A stretch of 64,000 nucleotides of DNA from Paraktedonobacter carboxidivorans (GCA_041156125.1 JBEVTI010000001.1:277660-341659), one strand, 5' to 3'. Shown: positions 26,286 through 34,940, counted from the first letter of the stretch. Program-made: numbers and translations. Notes: generated from the sequence alone by a model not told the origin.

Positions 26286-26305
26286 TTTCTCGACCGTCCC
26301 TCTAG
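26284..26305. repeat. Right inverted repeat and target duplication of the transposon
   Basis: GATTTCTCGACCG (26284-26296) mirrors the left end; TCCCTCTAG (26297-26305) repeats 20925-20933. Confidence 0.75.
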
Positions 26306-26473
26306 CAGTTCCAGATTATGCCAGCGATCTCCATGCAAGTGTTCGATCTGGGGATAAAGCTGTGGGCCATGCTCTCCGCGATGAAAGAGCGTTACTGTAT
26401 GCCCATGCTCAAGAGCGGCCTCCACCAGGTGACGACCCAGAAAGATTGTCCCGCCGAGAATAAGTATTTTCAT
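26297..26473 (-). pseudogene. 5' part of the SDR gene split by the transposon
   Basis: Codes for the first 60 residues of the short-chain dehydrogenase: MKILILGGTIFLGRHLVEAA carries the GxxGxxG NAD(P)-binding turn in the GGTxFLG form of atypical SDRs; then HTVTLFHRGEH and LHGDRWHNLELLEGR. ATG 26473 follows GAGAGG with a 4-base spacer. After LEGR the frame runs into the transposon and stops seven codons later. The rest of the protein is at 20055-20933. Confidence 0.88.
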
Positions 26474-26575
26474 AAAACCTCTCAAAGCGTTGCTACAGCA
26501 TTTCTTTAAGCATACATGTTCAAAGCATAGGCGGCAAGAGGTTTTCTATGCTTGCGGCATATCCAGTCAGGAGCC

Positions 26576-26601
26576 ATCCCTGATTTTGCAAAATCAAGGA
26601 T
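26576..26601. repeat. Copy of the CCCTGATTTTGCAAAATCAG palindrome
   Basis: A 26-base palindrome with one mismatch. The same core occurs at 1256-1305 and, with two changes, at 7552-7571. Here and in the 7.4-kb element it is followed within about 40-60 bases by a hairpin whose stem contains GGCGGG. Confidence 0.5.
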
Positions 26602-26644
26602 GACATGCTATGGGTCTGTTTTGGAATGAAGCGGATCTGGCGAG

Positions 26645-26680
26645 AGAGTTTCGGCGGGCAAAGCGACCCGCCGAAACTCT
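26645..26680 (-). terminator. 14-bp hairpin, terminator of the GT4 gene
   Basis: AGAGTTTCGGCGGG (26645-26658) and its exact complement (26667-26680), starting 7 bases past the GT4 stop on the minus strand. Confidence 0.65.
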
Positions 26681-26687
26681 AGAAAAA

Positions 26688-27923
26688 TCAGACAAGCACA
26701 GCCTGGGCATGTCTTGTAGCTGACTCGTACAAAGCATCCTCGTAGATCGTACTCATCAAGCTGGCGACGCTTTGCCAGCTATAGCGCAGGATAGAGGGAC
26801 GCGCGGCTGCGCCCATAGCTTGCAGAGTGGCAGGATCATTGAGCAGGCCGTCAAGGCATGCAGCGAAGAGGTCCGGCGCGCGCGGTACCAGATAGCCGGT
26901 CTCGCCATGTCTAATGACGGTCAGCAGCCCACCCGCGCGTGTGGCGACCACGGGTGTGCCACAGGCCAGCGATTCGACGGCGACCATGCCAAAGCTTTCG
27001 TGATAAGAAGGCATAACGGTCACATCAACGGCGCTGTAGATGAGCGGTAGTTCCTCCTGTGGGAGAGCTCCCAGGAAACGCACACGTTGCTGAATGCCCA
27101 GTTCGCGAGCCAGTTGGCGTAATTGCTCTATTTCCGGGTCGCCAGCGGCATTGCCACCGACCACCACGACTTGAGCCTGTGTCTGCATCAAGGATGCCAC
27201 CTTTAGCAGCATGTCAGGCCCTTTAAAGGGGTCGAGGCGTCCCACAAAGAGCAGAACTGGTTGTTCGGCCTGCCAGTTCAGGCGTTTACGCGCTTGCTGG
27301 CGCTCATAAGCGACAAAGCGGCTCAGATCAACCCCGCAGGGGATCACCTCAACGCGCTCAGGAATGGCGCCGCAATGGTGGATAATCTGCGATCTCTCGT
27401 CTTGAGTCGCGGCGATTATTCGATCGGCATGCTGGATCAATTGCTGCTCCATCTCCAGGCGCAGTGTAGGCTCGGCTTCATTGGGATTAGCCAGTTGCTT
27501 TAAATGAGCCAGCGTATGAAACATGGTCACATGAGGGATGTGCCAGCGCCGAGCCAGGCGTTGAGCGGCCACGCCAGAGAGCCAGTAATGGCTGTGCAGT
27601 AAATCGTAACTGCGCTGCTCGCGTTTGGAGAACTCTTCGATATGGCGGGTAAAGGCGGAGAGATAGGGATAAAGATTGTGCTTGGAGACAGGCACGGCAG
27701 GTCCGGCCTCAATGTGGATAACGCGTACGCGTGGACCCAGAACAACAATTTCAGGCTGATTCGCCTGGGTGCGGCGAGTGAAAATATCGACCGCAATCCC
27801 GGAGCGGCCCAGTTCGAGGGCCAGTTCGCAGATGTAGACATTCATGCCTCCGGCATCTTTAGCGCTTCCTGGCAGAGCCAGCGGAGACGTATGAACACTG
27901 AGCATGGCAACAGCATAACTCAT
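26688..27923 (-). CDS. Glycosyltransferase family 4 (MshA/sucrose-phosphate-synthase-like)
   Basis: A 411-residue GT-B retaining glycosyltransferase using a nucleotide sugar. N-terminal acceptor domain: ISVHTSP-like SVHTSPLALPGS with DAGGMNVYICELA, very close to MshA and sucrose synthases. C-terminal donor domain: LLFVGRLDPFKGPDML and the EX7E motif in PSYHESFGMVAVESLACG. MshA makes the mycothiol precursor in Actinobacteria; whether this protein does is doubtful outside them, and a role in sugar or exopolysaccharide synthesis is as likely. It has its own hairpin terminator. Confidence 0.85.
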   Translation of the reverse strand: MSYAVAMLSVHTSPLALPGSAKDAGGMNVYICELALELGRSGIAVDIFTRRTQANQPEIVVLGPRVRVIHIEAGPAVPVSKHNLYPYLSAFTRHIEEFSKREQRSYDLLHSHYWLSGVAAQRLARRWHIPHVTMFHTLAHLKQLANPNEAEPTLRLEMEQQLIQHADRIIAATQDERSQIIHHCGAIPERVEVIPCGVDLSRFVAYERQQARKRLNWQAEQPVLLFVGRLDPFKGPDMLLKVASLMQTQAQVVVVGGNAAGDPEIEQLRQLARELGIQQRVRFLGALPQEELPLIYSAVDVTVMPSYHESFGMVAVESLACGTPVVATRAGGLLTVIRHGETGYLVPRAPDLFAACLDGLLNDPATLQAMGAAARPSILRYSWQSVASLMSTIYEDALYESATRHAQAVLV

Positions 27924-28104
27924 ACAGGTGTATTTATCCTTTCCTGGTATCGTCTTTTAGTTTTTTACCCATTGCAGATGCGGGGCCAGCGCCCCTCGCT
28001 TGCTATCAGCAGATTGTGCAGCATAGCAGTCAGTCTCCTTTCAAAATCTCATTTCACTATTTCATTTCTTACAACAATCGGCAGCTAAAAAAAATTCTTC
28101 AAGA

Positions 28105-28956
28105 TCAGGGCTGGGGCCTAGAGTCATCGTCGAGACGGACCAGCTCGATTGCCTCGTACATATCTTGCACGTTTAAACCCTGCTCCTGGGAGAATTCTGT
28201 CAGACAAGCCACGCGTTTTTGCAGAGCCAGCGAGAAACTAGCGGGTGTCATGCCAAGCCAGCCAGCAAGGTCGTCCAGCACAGCCTGATTAGCATGTTCA
28301 AAGGTATCTTCGACCTCGTTCCAGGTTGAAAGTGCCACAGGTACGACTTTATCCGGGCAGGCGGGATCGATCTGGGGTTTAAAGAAATGCGTGGTAAACC
28401 AGCGCCTGCGTAAAGGATAGACGTGCCCGGCCAGCCCAATATTGATGACCAGCCCCAGACGGCGAATATCCTTGACGGGCACACGTAGCGAACGCTGATA
28501 CATATGGACAACTTCGGCGATGGTGTCCGCGTGGACGCTGGTTGCGATATGGTAGCCTTGCGTGGGTAGAGTCAGGAAACGCTGCGCGATGCGTCCCCAC
28601 ATATAGATTGGCAGATGATCGCTCACCTCATTACAAAGGGCATAGGTTTTGTCTGGCTCGATATCGGGCAATTGGGTGAAAGCAAAGTCCTCATACATCC
28701 CGGACATATACGCCAGAGCCGTGCCCTCCGGGAGAAATTGTAGAAGGGCGTTCAGAGTAGTCGTCTTGCCAATGCCCGGCTGTGGATCGGTTGGACCGGC
28801 CACGGTCAACGAAGAGCCGTTTTCGAGCAGCAGCCAGACGAGGGACGCTGTATACACATCGGCGCTACCCAGCGCGACAATTTGAGCCACTGAGAGTGGG
28901 CGTCGCGAATCATAGTGCCACCAGAGACGTTCATATGGATCACGTGGATCAAACAT
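28105..28956 (-). CDS. CpaF/VirB11-like ATPase, short and orphan
   Basis: A 283-residue P-loop protein resembling the C-terminal ATPase half of type II/IV secretion ATPases (CpaF, TadA, VirB11). The loop reads GPTDPQPGIGKTTTLNALL: the usual GPTGSGKTTT with four extra residues between GPT and GxGKT. YHIATSVHADTIAEVVHMY matches the HANS/His-box region. A clear Walker B Glu-rich strand is replaced by LCNEVSDHLPIYMWGR. The N-terminal domain of CpaF is missing and no pilus or secretion genes are near. ATG 28956 follows GAAGGGAAGCACACA. Function unknown. Confidence 0.65.
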   Translation of the reverse strand: MFDPRDPYERLWWHYDSRRPLSVAQIVALGSADVYTASLVWLLLENGSSLTVAGPTDPQPGIGKTTTLNALLQFLPEGTALAYMSGMYEDFAFTQLPDIEPDKTYALCNEVSDHLPIYMWGRIAQRFLTLPTQGYHIATSVHADTIAEVVHMYQRSLRVPVKDIRRLGLVINIGLAGHVYPLRRRWFTTHFFKPQIDPACPDKVVPVALSTWNEVEDTFEHANQAVLDDLAGWLGMTPASFSLALQKRVACLTEFSQEQGLNVQDMYEAIELVRLDDDSRPQP

Positions 28957-29034
28957 TGTGTGCTTCCCTTCTACAAAAACGAGGAAGAAGCTCCTCAGGA
29001 TAAAAAGCTTGCTTTTTGGTTTGCTGGTCTATCT

Positions 29035-29745
29035 TTATTCCTGTGTTTCATTGGCGACTGGCTGCGCGGGTGCCTCCTCAGTCGGTGCGGGCACTGACAC
29101 AGGTGGTTTCAGCCAACCAGGCCGTGGACTCCAACTGATAGCTACTACGTGCGCCTGTTGCTCAGGCTCAAGTTCAACAATGCTCACCGAGGCATTATCA
29201 ATATTGATCCAGCCTGCCCGTACTGTTTCCAGACCCATGTAATGGGCCAGGATCAGCTTGACAACATCCGCGTGCGCGACAAATGCTGGATAGTTGCCCG
29301 TTTCCTCGCGCTTGAGCCATTTTTCAACTGAGGCGACCACGCGTTGCTGTACCTGGGGAAAGGTCTCAACCCCCTCAGGTGCGTGGTTGGGGTCGCGAAC
29401 AAAATCTTTCCATGCGGCATCGTCTTTCCGTAGTTCGTTATAATTCTTCCCGGCCCATGGACCCACGTTGGTATCTTTGAGATCATCATCGAGCAAGATT
29501 GGCAGTTCGCGCACTCTGGCCAGATAGCTGGCGGTGTCCTGCGCGCGCTCCAATGGGCTACTGATCACAGCGGTAATCGGGAGGATTTTCAAGGCCTCAG
29601 CCAGGCGCTGAGCCTGTTCGCGGCCATTTTCATTTAATGGAATGCCGAGGAGCTGCCCAGGGAGGCGATGCTCAACATTCCAGGTTGTTTGCCCATGCCG
29701 AATAAAAAGCAGGGTTTGTTTCATGTTCTTTTGTGTGCTTTCCAT
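29035..29745 (-). CDS. Histidine phosphatase family protein (phosphoglycerate-mutase-like)
   Basis: A 236-residue phosphatase of branch 1. LLFIRHGQTTWNVEHRLPGQ holds the catalytic RHG, SSPLERAQDTA the second Arg, and FVAHADVVKLIL the second His; GPWAGKNYNEL carries the acid-base region. The chosen ATG 29745 follows AGAGAAGCTT; reading back to 29940 adds 65 residues not typical of the family. The last 35 residues are Pro/Ala-rich. Substrate (phosphosugar, alpha-ribazole-phosphate or other) cannot be told. Confidence 0.85.
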   Translation of the reverse strand: MESTQKNMKQTLLFIRHGQTTWNVEHRLPGQLLGIPLNENGREQAQRLAEALKILPITAVISSPLERAQDTASYLARVRELPILLDDDLKDTNVGPWAGKNYNELRKDDAAWKDFVRDPNHAPEGVETFPQVQQRVVASVEKWLKREETGNYPAFVAHADVVKLILAHYMGLETVRAGWINIDNASVSIVELEPEQQAHVVAISWSPRPGWLKPPVSVPAPTEEAPAQPVANETQE

Positions 29746-30166
29746 AAGCTTCTCTGGATGCTGCCAGAGGTCCAGACGCCAGTGCCAGAATCTCCAGGTG
29801 CTATCCAGGTAAGCTTGTGGGATCAACACCAGGTTTGCGCTATTATAGACCAGTCTCTTCAAGATATGCCTCCAATCCTGGCGGGCCGCTTCTAACCACA
29901 CTCTGCTCCCAGCCACCTGTTTCTTTATACGCGAGTCCAACCACGATGGATATTGTTTTATTGTATCAGGCGAGCTTCTTTTGCCGCAAGCATTTAGGGT
30001 CAGTGCTGCTTTTGTAAAATAGGACTATGTAGCCATTTTGCAGCATTCCTGCCAGGCATAACGTATGATTGAGAATAGAATTGGATCACAAAGGTGTAGA
30101 TCAGCGTTATAAGTGGTGCCTTTTCTCAGGCAAAGGCTAGCGTTTTTGAGAACGGCAGGTACAAGT
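29746..30166. other. Intergenic region between divergent genes
   Basis: About 420 bases between the phosphatase and the DinB-like gene. It must hold both promoters, but no box pair stood out. A possible N-terminal extension of the phosphatase covers 29746-29940; I consider it non-coding. Confidence 0.4.
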
Positions 30167-30862
30167 ATGCAATTTCACGCACTGCTTGAAGAATGGCCGA
30201 ACGAGAGTATGGTATTTTTCCAAAAACTACCGGGATGCTTCTCGTCGGCGCCCACGACGGAAGATGCTCTCAGGGCTGCGCCTGGAGCGGTCGAAACATA
30301 TCTTCGCTGGCTGAAAAAGAACAATGTTGTCATTCTAGAAGAGGTTGATGCGATTGAGGTCGTGCTCAGTGAAAGGTTGCGCAGTAGTGGCATTAACGGG
30401 CCGCTCTTTCAGGCGGATCGAGACGCACCTGACGACCTGGCGATCGATAACGCGCTGAATGTAGCGGCAACGGCGCGGGCGCTGGTGATTGAGATGGTGG
30501 CCAACGTGCCTGAGCATCTATATGAACAACAGCCAGCGTCTGGCGGCTGGTCGCTAACCCGGCATCTGCGCCACATTATGGAGTGCGAGGACTGGTATAT
30601 CTCTCGGCTAACGGATCAGCCCGCGCCAGAACTGCCCACAGCCACGCTGACTACGGATGAGATCTGTATGCGGATCTTTGAGCGTGCTATGGACAGCGAG
30701 ATCTTCCTGCGCGATCTTACTCCTGAACAGCGCACGCGGGTCTGGCTCCACGATGACGAGTCCTGGACTGCCGCCAAAACCTTGCGCCGCATGGCCCAAC
30801 ACCTGCGAGAACACTATGCCTATATGGAAGAGACTATTCAGCAATTCGCGGTCAATAAATAG
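30167..30862 (+). CDS. HicB-like plus DinB-like protein
   Basis: A 231-residue protein. Residues about 1-80 resemble a HicB-like fold (FHALLEEWPNESMVFFQKLPGCFS, then GAVETYLRWLKKN), and about 95-231 form a four-helix DinB-like domain with metal-ligand His residues in LRHIMECEDWYI and AQHLREHYAYMEE. DinB-type proteins include metal-dependent thiol transferases and damage-induced proteins. ATG 30167 with GGCAGG upstream is used; an earlier start at 30113 is less likely. A 23-base perfect hairpin follows. Partner HicA is absent, so it is not a toxin-antitoxin pair. Confidence 0.7.
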   Translation: MQFHALLEEWPNESMVFFQKLPGCFSSAPTTEDALRAAPGAVETYLRWLKKNNVVILEEVDAIEVVLSERLRSSGINGPLFQADRDAPDDLAIDNALNVAATARALVIEMVANVPEHLYEQQPASGGWSLTRHLRHIMECEDWYISRLTDQPAPELPTATLTTDEICMRIFERAMDSEIFLRDLTPEQRTRVWLHDDESWTAAKTLRRMAQHLREHYAYMEETIQQFAVNK

Positions 30863-30864
30863 TT

Positions 30865-30915
30865 GCCAGTAGCAGAATGGCCAGGGACCCTATCCCTGGC
30901 CATTCTGCTACTGGC
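30865..30915 (+). terminator. 23-bp perfect hairpin, terminator of the DinB-like gene
   Basis: Arms 30865-30887 and 30893-30915 are exactly complementary around a 5-base loop. It begins 2 bases after the stop codon. Confidence 0.7.
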
Positions 30916-30939
30916 GATTGTTAAACAACTCTCTCGTGG

Positions 30940-30968
30940 TTTACGAGAATGCTTCGATGCGCTATACT
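30940..30968 (+). promoter_or_regulatory. Promoter of the dus gene
   Basis: TTTACG (30940-30945), 17 bases, TATACT (30963-30968). It would start transcription near 30975, which rules out the upstream ATG at 30949 and supports GTG 30994 as the dus start. Confidence 0.5.
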
Positions 30969-30993
30969 GTCAGAAAAACTAAAGGTCAGGGTA

Positions 30994-32058
30994 GTGAATA
31001 TCGCAAACTCAGGCAATTTCTGGCAAACATTGACCAGACCCATTTTCATTCTGGCACCTATGGAAGACGTGACAGATACCGTACTCAGGCAAGTGATTGC
31101 TAGCTATGGGAAACCTGCGGTCTTTTTTACGGAATTTACAAATGTTGAGGGCATGTTCTCAAAGGGAGAAAAACATGTCGTGCATAGGCTGCGCTATACC
31201 GAAATGGAGCGGCCACTTGTTGCGCAAATCTGGGGATCTCAGCCTGAGAACTTTTTCAAAGCAGCAAAAAGACTGGTAGATATGGGCTTCAATGCCATAG
31301 ACCTGAATATGGGCTGTCCGGCTCAGGGTCCAGTAAGTAGAGGAGTCTGCTCGGGTTTAATCAATGACAGGCCACGCGCCAAAGAAATTATCGACGCGAC
31401 CAAAGAAGGGGCGGCAGGCCTCATACCTGTAAGCGTCAAAACACGCCTGGGTTTTCGGAGCATCGATTTTGCGTGGATACAATTTGTTCTTGAACAGCAA
31501 CCTGCGGCCTTAACTGTTCACCTGCGTACCGTCTCCGAGATGTCTAAAGTTCCCGCCCATTGGGATAAACTGCAAACGGTCGTTGAGATAAGAGATGCAC
31601 TCAGCCCTGAGACCCCGATTATCGGGAATGGGGATATAAAATCGCTCAACGAGGCAAGACAAAAAGTAGCAGAAGCCGGTGCAGACGGCGCGATGGTAGG
31701 TCGGGGCATTTTTGAGAACCCCTTCCTCTTTTCAGAAACTACGACATTAAGTGAGAAGACGCCAGAGGAGAAGATGCAGCTTTTGCTTGACCATATGCAT
31801 CTCTGGCAGGAGACCTGGGGCACGACGAAACACTTCCCGGCCCTGCGTAAATTCTTCAAGGTCTACGCTAACGGTTTTCCAGGCGCGCAGGAATTACGCA
31901 TCCAACTGATGGAGACGCCAACGCCTGAGGAGACTGAACAGGTGGTCATGGCCTTTTTGCGCTCCCTCTCTATTCCTCCTGACCCCTATCCAGGGGACCC
32001 GCGAGACAGCGTTATACCTGGATCTGTCCCAGGCGCCAGGAGTCCACGGCGGTTTTGA
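30994..32058 (+). CDS. tRNA-dihydrouridine synthase
   Basis: A 354-residue FMN enzyme that reduces uridines in the tRNA D-loop. FILAPMEDVTDTVLRQ is the FMN-binding family opening; LNMGCPAQGPVSRGVCSG covers the active-site loop; PVSVKTRLGF and IIGNGDIKS and GAMVGRGIFENP bind flavin and phosphate. GTG 30994, after AGGTCAGGGTA, fits the promoter position; an in-frame ATG at 30949 lies over the -10 box. Its last 47 bases overlap the convergent glucosaminidase-like gene. Which U positions it modifies is not evident. Confidence 0.9.
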   Translation: MNIANSGNFWQTLTRPIFILAPMEDVTDTVLRQVIASYGKPAVFFTEFTNVEGMFSKGEKHVVHRLRYTEMERPLVAQIWGSQPENFFKAAKRLVDMGFNAIDLNMGCPAQGPVSRGVCSGLINDRPRAKEIIDATKEGAAGLIPVSVKTRLGFRSIDFAWIQFVLEQQPAALTVHLRTVSEMSKVPAHWDKLQTVVEIRDALSPETPIIGNGDIKSLNEARQKVAEAGADGAMVGRGIFENPFLFSETTTLSEKTPEEKMQLLLDHMHLWQETWGTTKHFPALRKFFKVYANGFPGAQELRIQLMETPTPEETEQVVMAFLRSLSIPPDPYPGDPRDSVIPGSVPGARSPRRF

Positions 32059-32638
32059 TGGATTGAATATAGGCATCTACATCGTTGTGGTCGGAACTGG
32101 GAGCGTAGACGGGAATGATTTTGGCGACGGTGGAGAGCTTCCATTGCTGCACATATTGCTTTTTAATCAACCTGTACCAGTCGGCGAAACCCTCTTCCCA
32201 GCTTTTGTACTTGCGATAACCATCGTAGCTGGCATAGCCAGGGGTAGCGCGAATGTTGCCGAGCGAGAGCGTGACACGGGCGACGCCTGTGGTGCCAAAG
32301 CCGCTCTCGTGCATAAAGAAAGCCAGGGCGTAGACGGGATCGATGTTGTATTGCTGGCCCAGAGTATAGAGCTGCTGGCCCTTGCCATGGGCAGGCGAGT
32401 TATAGGTATCCAGCACCTGATCGATGAAACTCGCGCTAATCGTAGGCGAGCCGGTGACCTTATAACGGGTATCTAATTGTATACCACTGCCCAGAAGATT
32501 GGCATGACTGAGTATCCAACCCACACCCAACATCACAAGCAGCAGAGTAAGACCCAGTATAAGCGCGAGAGAAGCAAGGTTGGCTCGCCATTGCATTGAA
32601 CGAGAGCCGCGTTTCCCGCGCTTTTTTAATTGAGACAT
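32012..32638 (-). CDS. Membrane-anchored glucosaminidase-domain protein
   Basis: A 208-residue protein with a basic N-terminus, one membrane helix (about residues 20-45) and an extracellular domain of the mannosyl-glycoprotein endo-beta-N-acetylglucosaminidase family, which cleaves peptidoglycan or related glycans. AFFMHESGFGTTG carries the catalytic Glu, followed by SLGNIRATPG and YKSWEEGFADWYRLI, typical of this fold. ATG 32638 with GGGGAG upstream is used. The extracytoplasmic domain makes it a candidate cell-wall hydrolase for growth or sporulation. The 3' end overlaps dus. Confidence 0.8.
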   Translation of the reverse strand: MSQLKKRGKRGSRSMQWRANLASLALILGLTLLLVMLGVGWILSHANLLGSGIQLDTRYKVTGSPTISASFIDQVLDTYNSPAHGKGQQLYTLGQQYNIDPVYALAFFMHESGFGTTGVARVTLSLGNIRATPGYASYDGYRKYKSWEEGFADWYRLIKKQYVQQWKLSTVAKIIPVYAPSSDHNDVDAYIQSIKTAVDSWRLGQIQV

Positions 32639-33027
32639 AACTATGTTTGCTCCCCATTCTGAATATAAAAAGCTAAGCAACAGCTTTTTATATATACTAA
32701 CCGATCATACGTTTGAGGCGGTGGTATGTTTCAGCAGGGCCGGGTAATAGGCTGAAAAGGGCGCGTGCTTCCGCTTGTGTGCTGATGTGTTTGTTAGTGT
32801 ATGAGAACCACGCGGGAAGCCTTTGCTTGCTGCAGACAGAATGCTGGCGATCTCCATTGCCCTTCCTTATTTCTACAGAGTTGCCAGGCATATGTTAGCT
32901 GATCTAAGCTCAGCAAGTCTGTCGCTAGCAGGTGGTACAATGCTAGAGGATGGCAACAGGCTGCTTAATGGTAAGCAGCAGATTGTTGAGGATAATCCTG
33001 GTTTAGCGTGAAAGGCAGACTTTTTTC
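32639..33027. other. Intergenic region between divergent genes
   Basis: About 390 bases before the acyl-CoA dehydrogenase. An open frame on the minus strand (32697-32891) has no ribosome site and resembles nothing known. Nothing else recognised. Confidence 0.4.
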
Positions 33028-34218
33028 ATGGCAGACACACTTGCTTCCCGTCCGGCGACGCCGTCAGCGACGGATCTCTACAATATTGATCATTTGCTTA
33101 GCGAAGAAGAACGTATGGTGCGCGATACGGTGCGCAAGTTTGTGCAGCAACGTGTGCTGCCGATTATCAGCGAGCATTTTGAGGCAGGCACTTTCCCGCG
33201 CCATTTGATTCCTGAACTGGCTGAGTTGGGTTTACTGGGTATGCATCTGGAGGGCTATGGTTGCGCGGGCCTGAGCGCGGTCAGCTATGGTCTGGCCTGC
33301 CAGGAACTGGAGGCGGGCGATAGCGGCCTGCGCTCATTTGTCTCGGTGCAGGGGTCACTGGCGATGTTCCCGATCTGGAAATTTGGCTCGGAAGAGCAGA
33401 AAGCGCGCTGGTTGCCGCCAATGGCGCGGGGCGAGGTCATTGGCTGTTTTGGTCTGACCGAGCCAGATTCCGGCAGTGATCCGGGGAGTATGCAGACCAG
33501 GGCGCAGCGCGATGGGGATGCTTATATTTTGAATGGCACCAAGCTGTGGATCACGAATGGCAGCATTGCCGACGTAGGCGTCATCTGGGCCAAAACCGCT
33601 GAGGGTATACGTGGCTTCCTGGTTGAGCGTGGCACGGCAGGCTTTAGCACCAGCAATATTCACCAGAAGCTCTCCTTGCGCGCCTCAGTGACCTCTGAAC
33701 TGCACTTCGCAGACTGCCGTATACCCGCCGCGAACATGCTGCCCAACGTGCGTGGTCTGCGTGGCCCGCTCTCCTGCCTGGATGAAGCACGCTTTGGTAT
33801 CGCCTGGGGCTCAAACGGCGCGGCACGAACCTGCTATGAAACGGCGCTCGAATACGCGAAAACGCGTGTTCAGTTTAACAAACCGCTTGCCAGCTTCCAG
33901 CTGGTTCAACAAAAACTGGCCTTGATGGCTACCGAACTGACCAAAGCGCAGTTGCTGGCCTTGCAATTGGGGCGTTTGAAAGACGAGGGCCTTTTGCATC
34001 CTGTGCAGATCTCAATCGCCAAGCGCAATAACGTGCGCGAAGCTCTCAAGACGGCTCGCGAGGCACGTACTATTCTGGGTGCCAACGGTATCACCCTTGA
34101 ATATCCGATCAGCCGCCACTCCAACAACCTGGAGTCAGTCTTTACCTACGAGGGTACTGACGATATTCATACTCTTGTTATCGGTCAGGCCATCACAGGC
34201 GTGAGCGCCTTCTCGTAG
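33028..34218 (+). CDS. Acyl-CoA dehydrogenase, glutaryl-CoA dehydrogenase type
   Basis: A 396-residue FAD enzyme. The ACAD signatures are present: CFGLTEPDSGSDPGSM (FAD/substrate loop), LNGTKLWITNGSIADV, and FTYEGTDDIHTLVIG with the catalytic Glu at the position used by glutaryl-CoA and isovaleryl-type members. The sequence SVQGSLAMFPIWKFGSEEQK resembles glutaryl-CoA dehydrogenases, which oxidise and decarboxylate glutaryl-CoA in lysine and tryptophan breakdown. No electron-transfer flavoprotein gene is adjacent. ATG 33028 follows AAAGG at a long spacing. Substrate class is inferred from similarity only. Confidence 0.88.
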   Translation: MADTLASRPATPSATDLYNIDHLLSEEERMVRDTVRKFVQQRVLPIISEHFEAGTFPRHLIPELAELGLLGMHLEGYGCAGLSAVSYGLACQELEAGDSGLRSFVSVQGSLAMFPIWKFGSEEQKARWLPPMARGEVIGCFGLTEPDSGSDPGSMQTRAQRDGDAYILNGTKLWITNGSIADVGVIWAKTAEGIRGFLVERGTAGFSTSNIHQKLSLRASVTSELHFADCRIPAANMLPNVRGLRGPLSCLDEARFGIAWGSNGAARTCYETALEYAKTRVQFNKPLASFQLVQQKLALMATELTKAQLLALQLGRLKDEGLLHPVQISIAKRNNVREALKTAREARTILGANGITLEYPISRHSNNLESVFTYEGTDDIHTLVIGQAITGVSAFS

Positions 34219-34219
34219 T

Positions 34220-34265
34220 TGCGGCTATCTTCGTGAGCAATAAGCTGCCCACAAAGATAGCCGCA
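34220..34265. terminator. 12-bp hairpin between convergent genes
   Basis: TGCGGCTATCTT (34220-34231) and its complement (34254-34265), between the acyl-CoA dehydrogenase stop and the sortase stop. Serves both strands. Confidence 0.6.
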
Positions 34266-34285
34266 GCCAGCGCTTTAGTCAGCCA

Positions 34286-34870
34286 TTAGTTCACCTGTGT
34301 TGTAAAGACGACCAGGCGTTGATCATAGCCGTTGCCGGTCCAGACACCGCTACAGGTAATCAGATTCAGATGGTGTCCTGTAGATGGTCCGAAAACGGCA
34401 TTGATCACGTCCTTACTGGGGACTGAGGCGGCATAAGAGACAGCGCGCTCAACGACGAAATGCAGTTTCTGGCCTTCTACAGTCGTCACATAAACGTCGT
34501 CGCCCGGCGCCAGATTCTTTAAGTACCAGAAGACCGCGGGATCGCCACCGACGCGATCCACATGGCCAGCCAGCACCGCGTTGCCCGTCTGACCGGGCGC
34601 GGCCCCAGGGGCGTACCAGAAGACATGCGACCAGTAAGGCGAGTTAAGCGCTTGAGAAACAGGCGCGTCCATTAAGCCCTGCGCGGTCTTGCCTACATTC
34701 ATGACTGGCGCGTTGACCTTGAGCGCGGGAATACTCAGTTGCGCGGGCTGCCAGGGTTCCACGGCTGACGAACTGATGTTAGCTAGCGCGGCATGCTGCG
34801 TGAGGTTGTAAATCATCAGCCCGACCACGACCAGCAATGCCAGGATAGCGTAGAGCAAAAACTTTTTCAT
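34286..34870 (-). CDS. Class F-like sortase
   Basis: A 194-residue membrane-anchored transpeptidase. N-terminal membrane helix (about 4-24), then the sortase barrel: LSIPALKVNAPVM, AVLAGHVDRVGGDPAVFWYL with the catalytic His, LNLITCSGVW with the Cys, and YDQRLVVFTTQ with the Arg. It joins surface proteins to the envelope or to each other; substrates with a sorting signal are not seen in the window. The catalytic triad is complete. Chloroflexota often carry such sortases despite their unusual envelope. Confidence 0.88.
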   Translation of the reverse strand: MKKFLLYAILALLVVVGLMIYNLTQHAALANISSSAVEPWQPAQLSIPALKVNAPVMNVGKTAQGLMDAPVSQALNSPYWSHVFWYAPGAAPGQTGNAVLAGHVDRVGGDPAVFWYLKNLAPGDDVYVTTVEGQKLHFVVERAVSYAASVPSKDVINAVFGPSTGHHLNLITCSGVWTGNGYDQRLVVFTTQVN

Positions 34871-34940
34871 GCTGTTTCAACAACCATTGCTTGATAAATA
34901 GATCTTGCTGCCTGGTGACGCAATAAAGCTTCGCTGTTCT

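Larger units (their letters stand above)
20934..26296. mobile_element. 5.36-kb transposon with IS1182-type transposase and cargo genes
   Basis: Bounded by the 13-base inverted repeats CGGTCGAGAAATC (20939-20951) and GATTTCTCGACCG (26284-26296) and by a 9-base direct repeat of the target. It carries, from left to right, a hairpin terminator, a PEP-utilising phosphotransferase gene (minus), a TetR regulator (minus) and the transposase (plus), whose stop codon lies in the right inverted repeat. No internal copy of the terminal repeat was seen between regulator and transposase, so the cargo seems to move with the IS. Inserted in an SDR gene. Confidence 0.82.

Noticed and set aside
29746..29940. 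65-residue N-terminal extension of the histidine phosphatase
   Set aside because: Not typical of the family; ATG 29745 has a ribosome site and places the RHG motif close to the N-terminus as usual.
30167..30862. HicAB toxin-antitoxin pair
   Set aside because: Only a HicB-like fold fused to DinB-like helices is present; no HicA gene is adjacent.
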